A DNA stretch of 64,000 nt from Prolixibacteraceae bacterium UBA6162 (GTDB lineage Bacteria; Bacteroidota; Bacteroidia; Bacteroidales; Prolixibacteraceae), in contig DIUI01000095.1 of the NCBI GenBank assembly GCA_002428215.1, forward strand, positions 37,538 to 101,537, in the 5' to 3' direction. Under the pieces are notes generated by a model, which had not been told where the DNA came from, made no database searches, and saw only the letters and a list, made by a program, of their open reading frames with translations. Each line of letters begins with the position of its first letter. Within the stretch, counting starts at the first letter, position 1. Position numbers and translations under genes: made by a program. Shown here one piece after another: positions 1 to 7,982 of this stretch.

Positions 1-1
1 G

Positions 2-91
2 AATGGTCAGATTGAGCATCGCAAGCGCGCCAAAATACGGCTTGGCGATACTGTTGAAGTGGATGGTAAAAGTATTACGATCTCTGCCTGA
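2..91 (+). CDS. S4-domain RNA-binding protein, C-terminal end (partial)
   Basis: Only the last 29 codons are inside the window; the frame is open from base 2 to the TGA at 89-91. The residues read NGQIEHRKRAKIRLGDTVEV followed by DGKSITISA. A 'V.G..E.R...K...GD.V...G' pattern is the second half of an S4 fold as found in small free-standing S4 proteins of the YaaA/YbcJ type, which bind structured RNA. Assignment rests on this pattern alone. The protein's length and neighbours upstream are not visible. Confidence 0.55.
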   Translation, partial: NGQIEHRKRAKIRLGDTVEVDGKSITISA

Positions 92-116
92 CTACATTTC
101 TAAAATCTGCGTGGTT

Positions 117-386
117 TTAAATCTCATGCGATAGCAAACGGATTGTATCTTTCACCGATTCGATGTCTTTCATTTGGCTCTCATCTAAATTCAGCTTAAA
201 GATACGTTCCAGAAAAATGGTAAATATTTTTCTGTCGGTTGGATCGAAATGCAAATCGCGGTCAAGGTCAGCATCGAGGGTAATAAGCGGCTTTCTAACG
301 CCCATCTTTCTCAACGCCCTGTAGAGATTACGCCTTATCTGTTTTTCCTGCTCCGGAACCTCGTGTATAGAATCCTCCTGGTACAT
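117..386 (-). CDS. Acyl-carrier-protein-like small protein lacking the phosphopantetheine serine
   Basis: An 89-residue protein. The stretch LDADLDRDLHFDPTDRKIF followed by LERIFKLNLDE and SVKDTIRLL follows the layout of acyl carrier proteins: an acidic loop, the helix II start, an 'LE..F' helix, then a 'TV.D....I' helix. In true ACPs the helix II motif is DSL with the serine carrying 4'-phosphopantetheine. Here it is D-P-T, so the modified serine is missing. It probably has an ACP-like fold without prosthetic group; its function is unknown. It is a lone gene, divergent from the cyclophilin operon, and a TAAATTTG promoter element lies 25 bases upstream of the ATG. Confidence 0.6.
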   Translation of the reverse strand: MYQEDSIHEVPEQEKQIRRNLYRALRKMGVRKPLITLDADLDRDLHFDPTDRKIFTIFLERIFKLNLDESQMKDIESVKDTIRLLSHEI

Positions 387-410
387 GGTTGAAAAAACGA
401 ATTATATATT

Positions 411-418
411 CAAATTTA
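411..418 (-). promoter_or_regulatory. Bacteroidota -7 element TAAATTTG for the ACP-like gene
   Basis: Exact match to TAnnTTTG on the minus strand, 25 bases upstream of the ATG at 386. No matching -33 TTTG was found at the expected distance. Confidence 0.45.
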
Positions 419-557
419 CAAAAATAAGCAACACGGAGCTCGTTTTCAGTATATTATCTCATGCTTGCCTGTCATGGTTCGGAACTTTGGGTAGCTTTAA
501 ATCAGGCGACTGATTTTTCATCAAAAACCCGGAGGTCTTATGTCGCTCATTCTTTTT

Positions 558-565
558 TAACTTTG
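558..565 (+). promoter_or_regulatory. Bacteroidota -7 element TAACTTTG, cyclophilin operon
   Basis: Exact match to TAnnTTTG in the divergent gap upstream of the three cyclophilin genes. The distance to the ATG (173 bases) is long, so a weaker, closer promoter cannot be excluded. Confidence 0.35.
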
Positions 566-738
566 CACATAAACTTTTTAGTTTGCAAAAGGTTGGTGTA
601 TTTAGCTACAATGTAGCAGTGGAATTGCCAACTCTGGAATTTTTATTTCCCGGAAAGCAATCAAATGGTTGAATAAGGATTTTTAAACCTTGACTTATAT
701 TCTTGAACGGTAAATAATCTATTGAAAAACTGAAGTAT

Positions 739-1566
739 ATGTTACGATTAGTTGTAGTTTTTTGGGCGATTTTGCTCGTTGCTCCTATGGTTTCATGCGG
801 ACAGTCAATGCCTCCGGGAGAGGGGAACATTCTACTGATTTCGACCGACCATGGAGATATCCAGGTTAGGTTGTACGATGAAACACCTCTCCACCGCGAC
901 AATATAGTCCGGCTTGCCTCCGAAGGTTTTTACGATGGCCTGATTTTTCACCGGGTGATTAAAAATTTTATGATTCAAGGGGGTGACCCTGAATCAAGGG
1001 ACGCTGCTGCCGGGTCAAGAGTGGGGAGTGGCGGACCAGGATACACCGTACCTGCAGAAATTGTCGCTGGTAAATTTCATAAAAAGGGAGCTCTGGCTTC
1101 GGCTCGCTTAGGCGACCAAATGAATCCTGAGCGCAATTCGAGCGGTTCGCAGTTCTATATAGTGCAAGGTAAGGTTTGGCGGCCCGGAGAACTCGATACT
1201 ATGGAGATGCAGCGAAATTCAGCGCTAATGCAAACCATTTTCAGAAGTCTGGCAGAAAGCGCACAGGCTGAACTTGAACAGTACAGAGCGAATAACGATG
1301 AGGCTGGGTTTAATGTTCGGGTGGCTGAGTTACGCGAGTTGACCGAAGCTGCATTCGAATCCTCTCCACAAAGAATCTCTTTTACAGCCGAACAACGGGA
1401 AATCTATACTACTCTGGGGGGATATCCATCGTTAGACAATGCCTATACTGTATTTGGTGAAGTTATCGACGGATTGGAGGTAATTGACCGTATTGCTGCC
1501 ATAGAAACGGATGCTGCCGATAGGCCAGTGTCTGATGTGAAAATGAAAATTAAGGTGTTACGTTAA
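739..1566 (+). CDS. Exported cyclophilin-type peptidyl-prolyl isomerase (lipoprotein)
   Basis: A 275-residue cyclophilin, expected to catalyse cis-trans isomerisation of Xaa-Pro bonds in envelope proteins. The N-terminus is a lipoprotein signal with the acylated cysteine at residue 20 (APMVSC). The catalytic segment FHRVIKNFMIQGGD keeps the arginine, and GSQFYIVQG and YTVFGEVIDG are typical core strands. Between those two strands sits a helical insertion of about 75 residues (roughly 150-225) absent from standard cyclophilins. It is the first of three tandem cyclophilin genes, 5 bases from the next, so co-transcription is very likely. Confidence 0.9.
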   Translation: MLRLVVVFWAILLVAPMVSCGQSMPPGEGNILLISTDHGDIQVRLYDETPLHRDNIVRLASEGFYDGLIFHRVIKNFMIQGGDPESRDAAAGSRVGSGGPGYTVPAEIVAGKFHKKGALASARLGDQMNPERNSSGSQFYIVQGKVWRPGELDTMEMQRNSALMQTIFRSLAESAQAELEQYRANNDEAGFNVRVAELRELTEAAFESSPQRISFTAEQREIYTTLGGYPSLDNAYTVFGEVIDGLEVIDRIAAIETDAADRPVSDVKMKIKVLR

Positions 1567-1571
1567 TTGCG

Positions 1572-2375
1572 ATGTTCAGATTCATCTGGTTGTTTTTGCT
1601 ATTATTACCTCAAATCCCTCTTCAGGGCCAGACACACCGTGTTCTCATTTCAACCTCGGCAGGCGATATGACTTTTCTGCTATACGACGACACACCAAAG
1701 CACCGCGATGCTTTTTTGGAGCTTGCCCGCGAAGGATATTACAATGGAACACTTTTTTATCGGGTGGTCCAGGATTTTTTAATCCAGGGAGGATCACGTT
1801 CCTCGCGCAATGCAGCACCCGGCAGAAGGATTGGTTATGGGGATCCAGACAAAACGGTCGATGACGAGATCTTGTCGCACTATTATCATAAAAAGGGAGC
1901 ACTCTGTGCTCCGCGGCAACCCGATGAAATTAATCCATTCAAGCAGTCGGATATCAGCCAGTTCTACATAGTAAAGGGAAGGGTATACCGCAGTGGTCAG
2001 CTCGACACGCTCGAGATGGCCGTAAATCAGCCCATCATGAAGCGAATCACCGACCGGCTGTTCACCGATGAGATTAGAGAAACCCTTTCGCAGCTTCGAA
2101 GTGAGCAAAAAGTAGCTGAATTCAGGGCCATTGCTGAGCCATTGCGTCAGACTATTGAAACTGAATATGCCCTTGAAAGAGGTAAGTTAAACTTCACTGA
2201 AGCACAACGCAATGCCTATACCACATTGGGAGGTTATCCCGATCTCGATGGAAAATACACCATTTTTGGAGAATGTATTGATGGGTTTGATGTAATCGAC
2301 CGCATCGCTGCTATGCCTGCCGATGAAAATGACCGACCCTTAAGGGATATTAAGATCGAAGTCAAAATCTTGTAA
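1572..2375 (+). CDS. Exported cyclophilin-type peptidyl-prolyl isomerase
   Basis: A 267-residue paralogue of the preceding gene. Its N-terminus (MFRFIWLFLLLLPQIPLQGQ) is a cleavable signal peptide without a lipobox, so the protein is expected to be soluble in the periplasm. The active-site segment reads FYRVVQDFLIQGGS, keeping the catalytic arginine. ISQFYIVKG and YTIFGECIDG are the core strands. It carries the same helical insertion, about 75 residues, as the first copy. It ends one base before the start of the third cyclophilin gene. Confidence 0.9.
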   Translation: MFRFIWLFLLLLPQIPLQGQTHRVLISTSAGDMTFLLYDDTPKHRDAFLELAREGYYNGTLFYRVVQDFLIQGGSRSSRNAAPGRRIGYGDPDKTVDDEILSHYYHKKGALCAPRQPDEINPFKQSDISQFYIVKGRVYRSGQLDTLEMAVNQPIMKRITDRLFTDEIRETLSQLRSEQKVAEFRAIAEPLRQTIETEYALERGKLNFTEAQRNAYTTLGGYPDLDGKYTIFGECIDGFDVIDRIAAMPADENDRPLRDIKIEVKIL

Positions 2376-2376
2376 T

Positions 2377-3732
2377 ATGCAGAAAGAGGCTATTATTTGC
2401 CGACAGTTGTTTCGCTGGGTTTTACCTGCACTTCTCCTGATGATGTTTGTGCAGTGTGGTCAACGTACGACTAGCGACAGTAATTCTCAGGAAGCCAGTC
2501 GGTTGCAAGAAGAGGAAGATGAGGCTGCAAAATGGGCGGCCGTTTTGTCGTCGGTAGTAACCATTCACACTTTCGATGACAATCGGATTCTGGAGATTGG
2601 TCAAGGCTTTTTTGTTGACAGCCAGCTGGTGGTTGCGCGGTTGTCGCTCTTTCAGACGGCCAATCGTGCGGTTGTCAAACCCCATAGCGGATCGGACGAA
2701 TATGCGGTGTTGGGATATGTTGCCCTCGATAGGATAAGCGACCTTATTTTGTTAAAGATTGAGGGCTATGTTGCAGAGCCACTCCACCTGAACAACGACT
2801 CCATCGCTCTGAGTTCGAGAACCTACATAGTCTCCCGCCCCACGGATGCCAACATTCAACTGCGTACGGGAAAGGTTGAGCAATTTTCCAGTGTAAATGG
2901 TTTGCCTGTCTATCAGGTTTCCAATCAGCTTCATCAGAGTGGATCAGGTCAGCCCATTTTTTTGAACAACCGACAGGTTTTAGGATTGGCCTTCACCGAT
3001 GTGGTAAATTACCGCCAGCAGACATTGGCCTTGCCGGCGACCCTGATCGTTTCATTGTTGGATAAAAAAGGTGATCGACTGCGCCCTCTGAGCAATACAC
3101 GCAGCGGAGGCGATCTGGAGCAGGGGAGTGCCAATAGTCGGATAAAAGGCATTCGCATTGAAACAGACTTCGGGGACATCGAAATCAGGCTTTTCAATGA
3201 GGTGCCCGACTACCGTGATAATTTTATTCGACTGACGGAGGAGGGCTATTTCGATGGACTATTGGTGCATAGGGTTATTTCCGGATTTGGGATTCAAAGT
3301 GGAGCTGCGGATACCCGTTATGCTGGTTCTGATGATGTTGTAGGCTGGAAGGGACCCGGTTATACCCTGCCCGCCCATATTCTAGAAAATAAGTTTCACC
3401 GAAGAGGCATGGTCGGATCGCCCAGAAAACCCGACCGCGACAATACGCGACGAAGGTCCGATGGCTCACAATATTACATTGTAACCGGCAGGCGATATAC
3501 CCAAAAGGAGCTCGATGAGATTGAGAAAGAGAATGGGTTTCGTTTTTCGCCTGTTCAGCGTGAGGTATACACTTCTGTGGGTGGTGCCCCCCATCTGGAT
3601 GGAAGCTACACGCTGTTTGGTGAGGTTGTTTCGGGATTGGAAATTGCCGACAAAATAGCTAAGGTTGAGGTTGGCAGAGAGTTTCGTCCGGTTAATGATA
3701 TCCGGGTTAAGCGGGTCGTTGTTATTCGCTGA
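2377..3732 (+). CDS. Lipoprotein fusing a degenerate trypsin-like domain to a cyclophilin domain
   Basis: A 451-residue protein. The lipoprotein signal places Cys at residue 27 (MMFVQCGQ). Residues about 50-230 resemble an HtrA/trypsin-like protease: GQGFFVDSQLVV for the 'G.GF...G.ivT' strand, RISDLILLKIEG for the 'D.A.L.i' strand with its aspartate, and QSGSGQPIF where active proteases have GNSGGP. The histidine position is not conserved (LVVARLSLF), so proteolysis is doubtful. Residues about 255-451 are a cyclophilin (VHRVISGFGIQSG, GSQYYIVTG, YTLFGEVVSG) with a shorter insertion than the two upstream copies. The domain may instead bind peptides. It is the last gene of the tandem cyclophilin operon. 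Confidence 0.8.
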   Translation: MQKEAIICRQLFRWVLPALLLMMFVQCGQRTTSDSNSQEASRLQEEEDEAAKWAAVLSSVVTIHTFDDNRILEIGQGFFVDSQLVVARLSLFQTANRAVVKPHSGSDEYAVLGYVALDRISDLILLKIEGYVAEPLHLNNDSIALSSRTYIVSRPTDANIQLRTGKVEQFSSVNGLPVYQVSNQLHQSGSGQPIFLNNRQVLGLAFTDVVNYRQQTLALPATLIVSLLDKKGDRLRPLSNTRSGGDLEQGSANSRIKGIRIETDFGDIEIRLFNEVPDYRDNFIRLTEEGYFDGLLVHRVISGFGIQSGAADTRYAGSDDVVGWKGPGYTLPAHILENKFHRRGMVGSPRKPDRDNTRRRSDGSQYYIVTGRRYTQKELDEIEKENGFRFSPVQREVYTSVGGAPHLDGSYTLFGEVVSGLEIADKIAKVEVGREFRPVNDIRVKRVVVIR

Positions 3733-3762
3733 AGATCTTCATCTTCGACGTGAATGTCATCA

Positions 3763-4482
3763 TCAGAAATCAGCCACTGCAAGGGTGGCAATATCAACCG
3801 ATGCTGCTCCGGCCTTTAAGAGCGTGTTAACAGCAGCTTCCAGTGTGGCGCCTGTCGTAACTACATCATCCACCAGTAATACTTTTTTATCTGTAACGCT
3901 ATCGCGATCCTCAACTAGAAAAATATCAGCCACATTTTGCCACCTTTCATAACGATTTTTTCGGGTTTGGGTGCCAGTCTTAACACTTCTGGTCAAAGGT
4001 TCTTTCAGCATCGGAATTTGCAACGCTTCTGAAAGACCCAGGGCGATATATTCACTTTGATTAAACCCTCTGACACGCATGCGTGAGCGATGCAGCGGTA
4101 TTGGTAAAATAATGTCGTTGCCGGCAAATGGTGAGCCAATCAGATCCATCCCAAATTGATATCCCAGCACCCTGCCAACCTCCCGGTAGCCTTTATATTT
4201 AAGGAAATGGATAAGTTGCTGATACTGGCTTCCCTTTCGAAACAATAACCAGGCGGTGGCACGATTTACACTGGCTCTACCCCAAAACAATTGGGCAACC
4301 TTGTTGTCTGCATCTGAATGATAGTTGGTTCTCGGCAGGTCGTGCCAGCAATGCAGGCAAAGGAATTGCTCCACATCGATAAGTTTCCGACCACAAGGGA
4401 TGCATAAACGGGGAAAGAATAGCTCAGTTAAAGCGAAAAATGCACTATATGTAGCTGAATTCCATGATGGGATGAGGGTCAT
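3763..4482 (-). CDS. comF: ComF-family phosphoribosyltransferase-like protein
   Basis: A 239-residue ComF homologue. It starts with a zinc-binding module (CIPC at residues 27-30 and CLHC at 42-45) and ends with a type I phosphoribosyltransferase domain whose PRPP loop reads VLLVDDVVTTGATL. ComF proteins are cytoplasmic and linked to DNA uptake and recombination; a transferase reaction has not been firmly assigned. Length matches the family. It converges on the cyclophilin operon and is transcribed away from the cytochrome fusion gene, with a TAAATTTG promoter element upstream. Confidence 0.88.
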   Translation of the reverse strand: MTLIPSWNSATYSAFFALTELFFPRLCIPCGRKLIDVEQFLCLHCWHDLPRTNYHSDADNKVAQLFWGRASVNRATAWLLFRKGSQYQQLIHFLKYKGYREVGRVLGYQFGMDLIGSPFAGNDIILPIPLHRSRMRVRGFNQSEYIALGLSEALQIPMLKEPLTRSVKTGTQTRKNRYERWQNVADIFLVEDRDSVTDKKVLLVDDVVTTGATLEAAVNTLLKAGAASVDIATLAVADF

Positions 4483-4556
4483 AGTCAGGTTTGAGGATCA
4501 CCAATATTGGTCTTTTCTGTTTCCCGCTTATTACACAAACCAAGCGAATTTATCGA

Positions 4557-4564
4557 CAAATTTA
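4557..4564 (-). promoter_or_regulatory. -7 element TAAATTTG for comF
   Basis: Exact TAnnTTTG match on the minus strand, 75 bases upstream of the comF ATG. The palindrome at 4500-4511 would lie in the leader. Confidence 0.4.
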
Positions 4565-4735
4565 ACAGCAGTACTAAAGTGTGCCTAAGTTGATAAAATC
4601 TATTTAGTTAATAAATTTTGGGCCAACATTCCCTGCCATATTTACCCCAGTTGCGTGTTGAATTTCTACATCAATAAAATCTTTCTAAATAAGCATCAAA
4701 GTTTTGTCATACAAAGGCCTAATCCAATAATTTGC

Positions 4736-4743
4736 TAATTTTG
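4736..4743 (+). promoter_or_regulatory. -7 element TAATTTTG for the cytochrome fusion operon
   Basis: Exact TAnnTTTG match 49 bases upstream of the ATG at 4793. A TTTG exists at 4703-4706, but its distance (29 bases) is longer than usual for a -33 box. Confidence 0.4.
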
Positions 4744-4792
4744 AGATTTTGTCAGGCCTTCGAGTTGTAATCTACCTGTATTCCACTTCTTT

Positions 4793-6316
4793 ATGTTTCA
4801 AAATATCTTGCAATTCTTTAAAAAGCGCATACTCTTGCTGCTTTTCTTTACGTTTGGAGCAGGCATTGTTTTCGCCATTTACTCTAACAAAGCCATTGAG
4901 GCTACCAGTACCAACGAATTTTGCGCTTCCTGCCATGTACATCCCCATGTTTTTGAATCATGGAAGCTATCGGTGCATTACGATACGCGCAGCGGAATGC
5001 AGGTAGCTTGTGTTGATTGTCATTTGCCGCCCAAGGGCGAGGGTTATATGAGAGAGAAGATTCGCTTGGGGGCCAAAGATATATATGGATTTTTGTTTAA
5101 AGATAGTGCTGATTTTAACTGGGAGGGTAAACGTTCCGTCGAGGTAGCACAGCATTTTACCTACCAGGCATCATGCGTAAGCTGTCATTCAAATCTCTTC
5201 CCCAGAACCTTGTCAAAGGATGGTATGGAGGCCCACCTCTATTATTCAATGAACGAAAAGCAGCTGCTATGCCTGAATTGTCATATCGATGTAGGCCATT
5301 ACGACCCAAACCGGGTTAAGTCGACCAATCTTGATTTTGGCAGGGTAAGCAGTATATCGATTGAGCGTTATACTGAGCCCGTTGAGGTTAATAGCCATGA
5401 AAACTTTACAGAGACCATTCCCAACACCACGGTTTCGTTTAATATGATTGCTATCCCGGGAGGAACCTTTTCGATGGGAAGCCAGGAGAGTGAACCAATG
5501 AGGCGTGCGGACGAGGGTCCTGTCCGTCAGATAACGGTCAGCCCGTTTTTCATGGCTGAGGTTGAGGTTACATGGAGCGAATTTTTGGCATTTTATGCTG
5601 CAACTGCCGGTGAAGGCAGATCTACTGATACAGAGGGAGCCCGGAAGACTCTGGAAGTCGATGCCATCTCGGGTCCTACGCCTCCTTATGGACAGCCCGA
5701 TCAGAATTGGGGAATGGGAACCCGGCCGGCAATTACCATGAGTTACCATGCTGCTGAAACCTATACCCGCTGGTTGTCGCAAATTACAGGTAAAACCTAC
5801 CGTTTGCCTACCGAAGCCGAATGGGAATATGCAGCCAGAGGTGGTACAAATTCTCCCTACTTTTTTGATGGAAATCCCAAGGATTTTGGATCCGGAGGCT
5901 TATTCCGTAAGCGCAATACTACTATCGACAACTATGTGGTTTATGGCGAAAACAGCCTGGCCCGCACACAGCCACCCGATAAGGTTGAAGCGAATCCTTT
6001 TGGTTTGAAGAATATGCTGGGTAATGCTGCCGAGTATGTATCCGACTGGTATGCCGAAGATGCCTACAGTAGGTTAACCGATGGTGCCAAAGATCCCAAA
6101 GGACCCGAATCCGGCAGCGAGCGCGTAGTCAGAGGCGGCTATTTCAGAAGCGATGCAGGTAGTATTCGCAGTGCGGCACGTGACTTTACCCGCACTCAGG
6201 ATTGGTTGCGATCCGATCCACAGATGCCAAAGAGTATTTGGTGGTTGTCTGACTGCAATTATATTACCTTTAGGGTGGTATGTGAATTTGATGAGAATAC
6301 AGGAAATGTACCTTGA
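4793..6316 (+). CDS. Tetraheme NapC/NrfH-like cytochrome fused to a SUMF1-like domain
   Basis: A 507-residue protein. One membrane helix (about residues 13-30) is followed by four CxxCH heme c sites at residues 44-48, 73-77, 128-132 and 160-164, the arrangement of NapC/NirT/NrfH quinol-oxidising membrane cytochromes. From about residue 215 the protein becomes a SUMF1/formylglycine-generating-enzyme-like domain (IPGGTFSMGS, YRLPTEAEWEYAARGG, RVVRGGYFRSD). The two cysteines that bind copper in genuine formylglycine-generating enzymes are not present in the RGG..R segment, so that activity is unlikely. The heme part probably passes electrons from the quinone pool to a periplasmic partner. The next gene, 25 bases downstream, is an exported oxidoreductase. 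Confidence 0.85.
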   Translation: MFQNILQFFKKRILLLLFFTFGAGIVFAIYSNKAIEATSTNEFCASCHVHPHVFESWKLSVHYDTRSGMQVACVDCHLPPKGEGYMREKIRLGAKDIYGFLFKDSADFNWEGKRSVEVAQHFTYQASCVSCHSNLFPRTLSKDGMEAHLYYSMNEKQLLCLNCHIDVGHYDPNRVKSTNLDFGRVSSISIERYTEPVEVNSHENFTETIPNTTVSFNMIAIPGGTFSMGSQESEPMRRADEGPVRQITVSPFFMAEVEVTWSEFLAFYAATAGEGRSTDTEGARKTLEVDAISGPTPPYGQPDQNWGMGTRPAITMSYHAAETYTRWLSQITGKTYRLPTEAEWEYAARGGTNSPYFFDGNPKDFGSGGLFRKRNTTIDNYVVYGENSLARTQPPDKVEANPFGLKNMLGNAAEYVSDWYAEDAYSRLTDGAKDPKGPESGSERVVRGGYFRSDAGSIRSAARDFTRTQDWLRSDPQMPKSIWWLSDCNYITFRVVCEFDENTGNVP

Positions 6317-6341
6317 TTGATAACCAAATAGTAAACTGATT

Positions 6342-7709
6342 ATGAGTGAAACAAACTTTTCGAGAAGAAAATTCCTGACCGGTGCTGCTGCCATAGGAGC
6401 TGTCGGTGCCGTTGGGTTTGGCCCATTGGCTTCGTGTTCACCAGGAGGAGGTTCGGCAGACCGGGGAAGTTTTAAAAAGCTTACCGATCTTAATTTGCCA
6501 CCCATGCTTGAATTGGCCCCCGATGGTCGTCCGCTTAAAGCCGGAATCATTGGTTGTGGTGGGCGAGGCACAGGCGCTGCACTGAACTGGCTTTCTGCCG
6601 GTCCAAATCTAACGATTACTGCCCTTGGCGATGTTTTCCAAGACCGGGTTGACTCTTGCAAGGCCAGAATTTTGAAAGATTTCAATGTTGAAGTGCCGGA
6701 AGAAAACTGTTTTGTTGGCTTCGACAACTACGAAAAGGTTATTGCATCTGATGTTGACGTTGTTATTCTCTGTACTCCACCCGTATTTCGCCCCGACCAT
6801 TTTGAGGCAGCCGTTAATGCCAGGAAGCATGTATTTATGGAAAAACCGGTTGCGGTAGATCCTCAGGGCGTGCGCCGTATAATGGCCTCTGCCAAGGTGG
6901 CCGATGGATTGGGCCTCAAGGTAGTGACAGGAACACAAAGGCGTCACCAAGCCGATTATATTGATATTTACAAGCAGGTAGCGACCGGTGCTATTGGCGA
7001 AATAATTGGAGCCAATGCATACTGGAATCAGTCGCAGCTCTGGTATCGGAATCCTCAGGCCGAATGGTCAGAAATGGAGTATATGATCCGCGACTGGGTT
7101 AACTGGCTCTGGGTATCGGGCGATCACATTGTCGAACAACATATTCATAACATTGATGTAGTTAACTGGTTTACTGGCACCCATCCTGTTAAAGCTGTTG
7201 GTTTTGGCTCAAGACAACGGAGGGTTACCGGCGATCAGTTCGATAACTTCTCGGTCGATTTTGTATACGACAATGGTATGCATATGCATAGTATGTGCCG
7301 CCAGATGAACGGAACGGTTACCAATGTAAGCGAATGGATAAGAGGTACCCGTGGCCAGACCAACTGTCAGAATGCTATCTACGACCTCTCAATGAATCCT
7401 GTATACAACTTTCAGTATCCCCTAAATGAGGCTGGAGAACCCACCCGTTCGGTGAAAGTTGATCCCTACGTTCAGGAGCATATCAACCTGGTAACCTGTA
7501 TCCGGCAAAACATTCCGTTTAACGAGGCCGAGGCTACTGCCATATCCAATATGATAGCCATTATGGGAAGGGCCTCTGCCTATACCGGAAAAGAAGTTAC
7601 CTTCGAGGAGATGATGAATTCCGATATGAAACTTGGGCCTGATATCTATATTATGGGCAAGGTAGGAATTGTGGATAAAGCCACGGTTCCTGTACCCGGG
7701 ACGGTGTAG
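6342..7709 (+). CDS. Tat-exported Gfo/Idh/MocA-family oxidoreductase
   Basis: A 455-residue protein beginning with a twin-arginine signal (SRRKFLTGAAA) and a lipobox-like LASC with Cys32, so it is probably exported folded with its cofactor bound. The Rossmann motif GIIGCGGRGTGAA and the MEKPVAVD segment (EKP being the family hallmark) identify an NAD(P)-dependent oxidoreductase acting on sugars or related polyols. The substrate cannot be read from the sequence. It directly follows the cytochrome-SUMF1 fusion gene and probably shares its transcript. A strong hairpin lies 33 bases after its stop codon. Confidence 0.88.
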   Translation: MSETNFSRRKFLTGAAAIGAVGAVGFGPLASCSPGGGSADRGSFKKLTDLNLPPMLELAPDGRPLKAGIIGCGGRGTGAALNWLSAGPNLTITALGDVFQDRVDSCKARILKDFNVEVPEENCFVGFDNYEKVIASDVDVVILCTPPVFRPDHFEAAVNARKHVFMEKPVAVDPQGVRRIMASAKVADGLGLKVVTGTQRRHQADYIDIYKQVATGAIGEIIGANAYWNQSQLWYRNPQAEWSEMEYMIRDWVNWLWVSGDHIVEQHIHNIDVVNWFTGTHPVKAVGFGSRQRRVTGDQFDNFSVDFVYDNGMHMHSMCRQMNGTVTNVSEWIRGTRGQTNCQNAIYDLSMNPVYNFQYPLNEAGEPTRSVKVDPYVQEHINLVTCIRQNIPFNEAEATAISNMIAIMGRASAYTGKEVTFEEMMNSDMKLGPDIYIMGKVGIVDKATVPVPGTV

Positions 7710-7741
7710 CAACCCGGTAACCCGTGCATAAACTTATTGCT

Positions 7742-7765
7742 GGCCGGTTGCATTTGCAACCGGCC
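7742..7765 (+). terminator. Strong terminator-like hairpin after the oxidoreductase operon
   Basis: A perfect 10-base-pair stem, GGCCGGTTGC / GCAACCGGCC, with a four-base ATTT loop. The following bases are only moderately T-rich, so this may be a terminator or an mRNA 3'-end stabiliser. The rest of the gap up to coaX holds no gene. Confidence 0.65.
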
Positions 7766-7982
7766 TTGCTGTTGATGGCTATTAATGCTGAATCTTTTTC
7801 AATATGACATTGGATTGGCGGGCTTCTGTGGAATAGAGTTCGTAATTGTTTGCTAAATTTTTTATTGTTTTGCGGCGTGTTTGGTCAATTATTCACATTT
7901 TTGAGGGATGTATTCCCCAATTCATGTGCAGTGCATCAGACTGAGGATACAAAAACGTAATCTTTCATAAGGAGATAAGGCT

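Larger units (their letters stand above)
387..738. other. Intergenic region between divergent genes
   Basis: About 350 bases without a convincing gene. It holds a minus-strand -7 element close to the ACP-like gene and a plus-strand TAACTTTG element at 558-565. The latter would leave a leader of roughly 165 bases in front of the first cyclophilin. I see no strong hairpin or conserved RNA in that leader. Confidence 0.5.
4483..4792. other. Divergent intergenic region comF / cytochrome fusion
   Basis: A 310-base gap with no credible gene. It carries one -7 element for each direction (4557-4564 minus, 4736-4743 plus) and a 12-base perfect palindrome, ACCAATATTGGT, at 4500-4511, just upstream of the comF start. 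Confidence 0.5.

Noticed and set aside
606..902. Minus-strand open frame overlapping the start of the first cyclophilin
   Set aside because: No recognisable domain and it covers a well-supported gene and its promoter region on the other strand.
1338..1352. A ttcgaatcc stretch resembling a tRNA T-loop
   Set aside because: It lies inside the cyclophilin coding sequence and has no cloverleaf partners around it.
5267..5782. A 171-codon minus-strand frame inside the cytochrome-SUMF1 gene
   Set aside because: It is antisense to a strongly conserved coding sequence and shows no domain or signal of its own.
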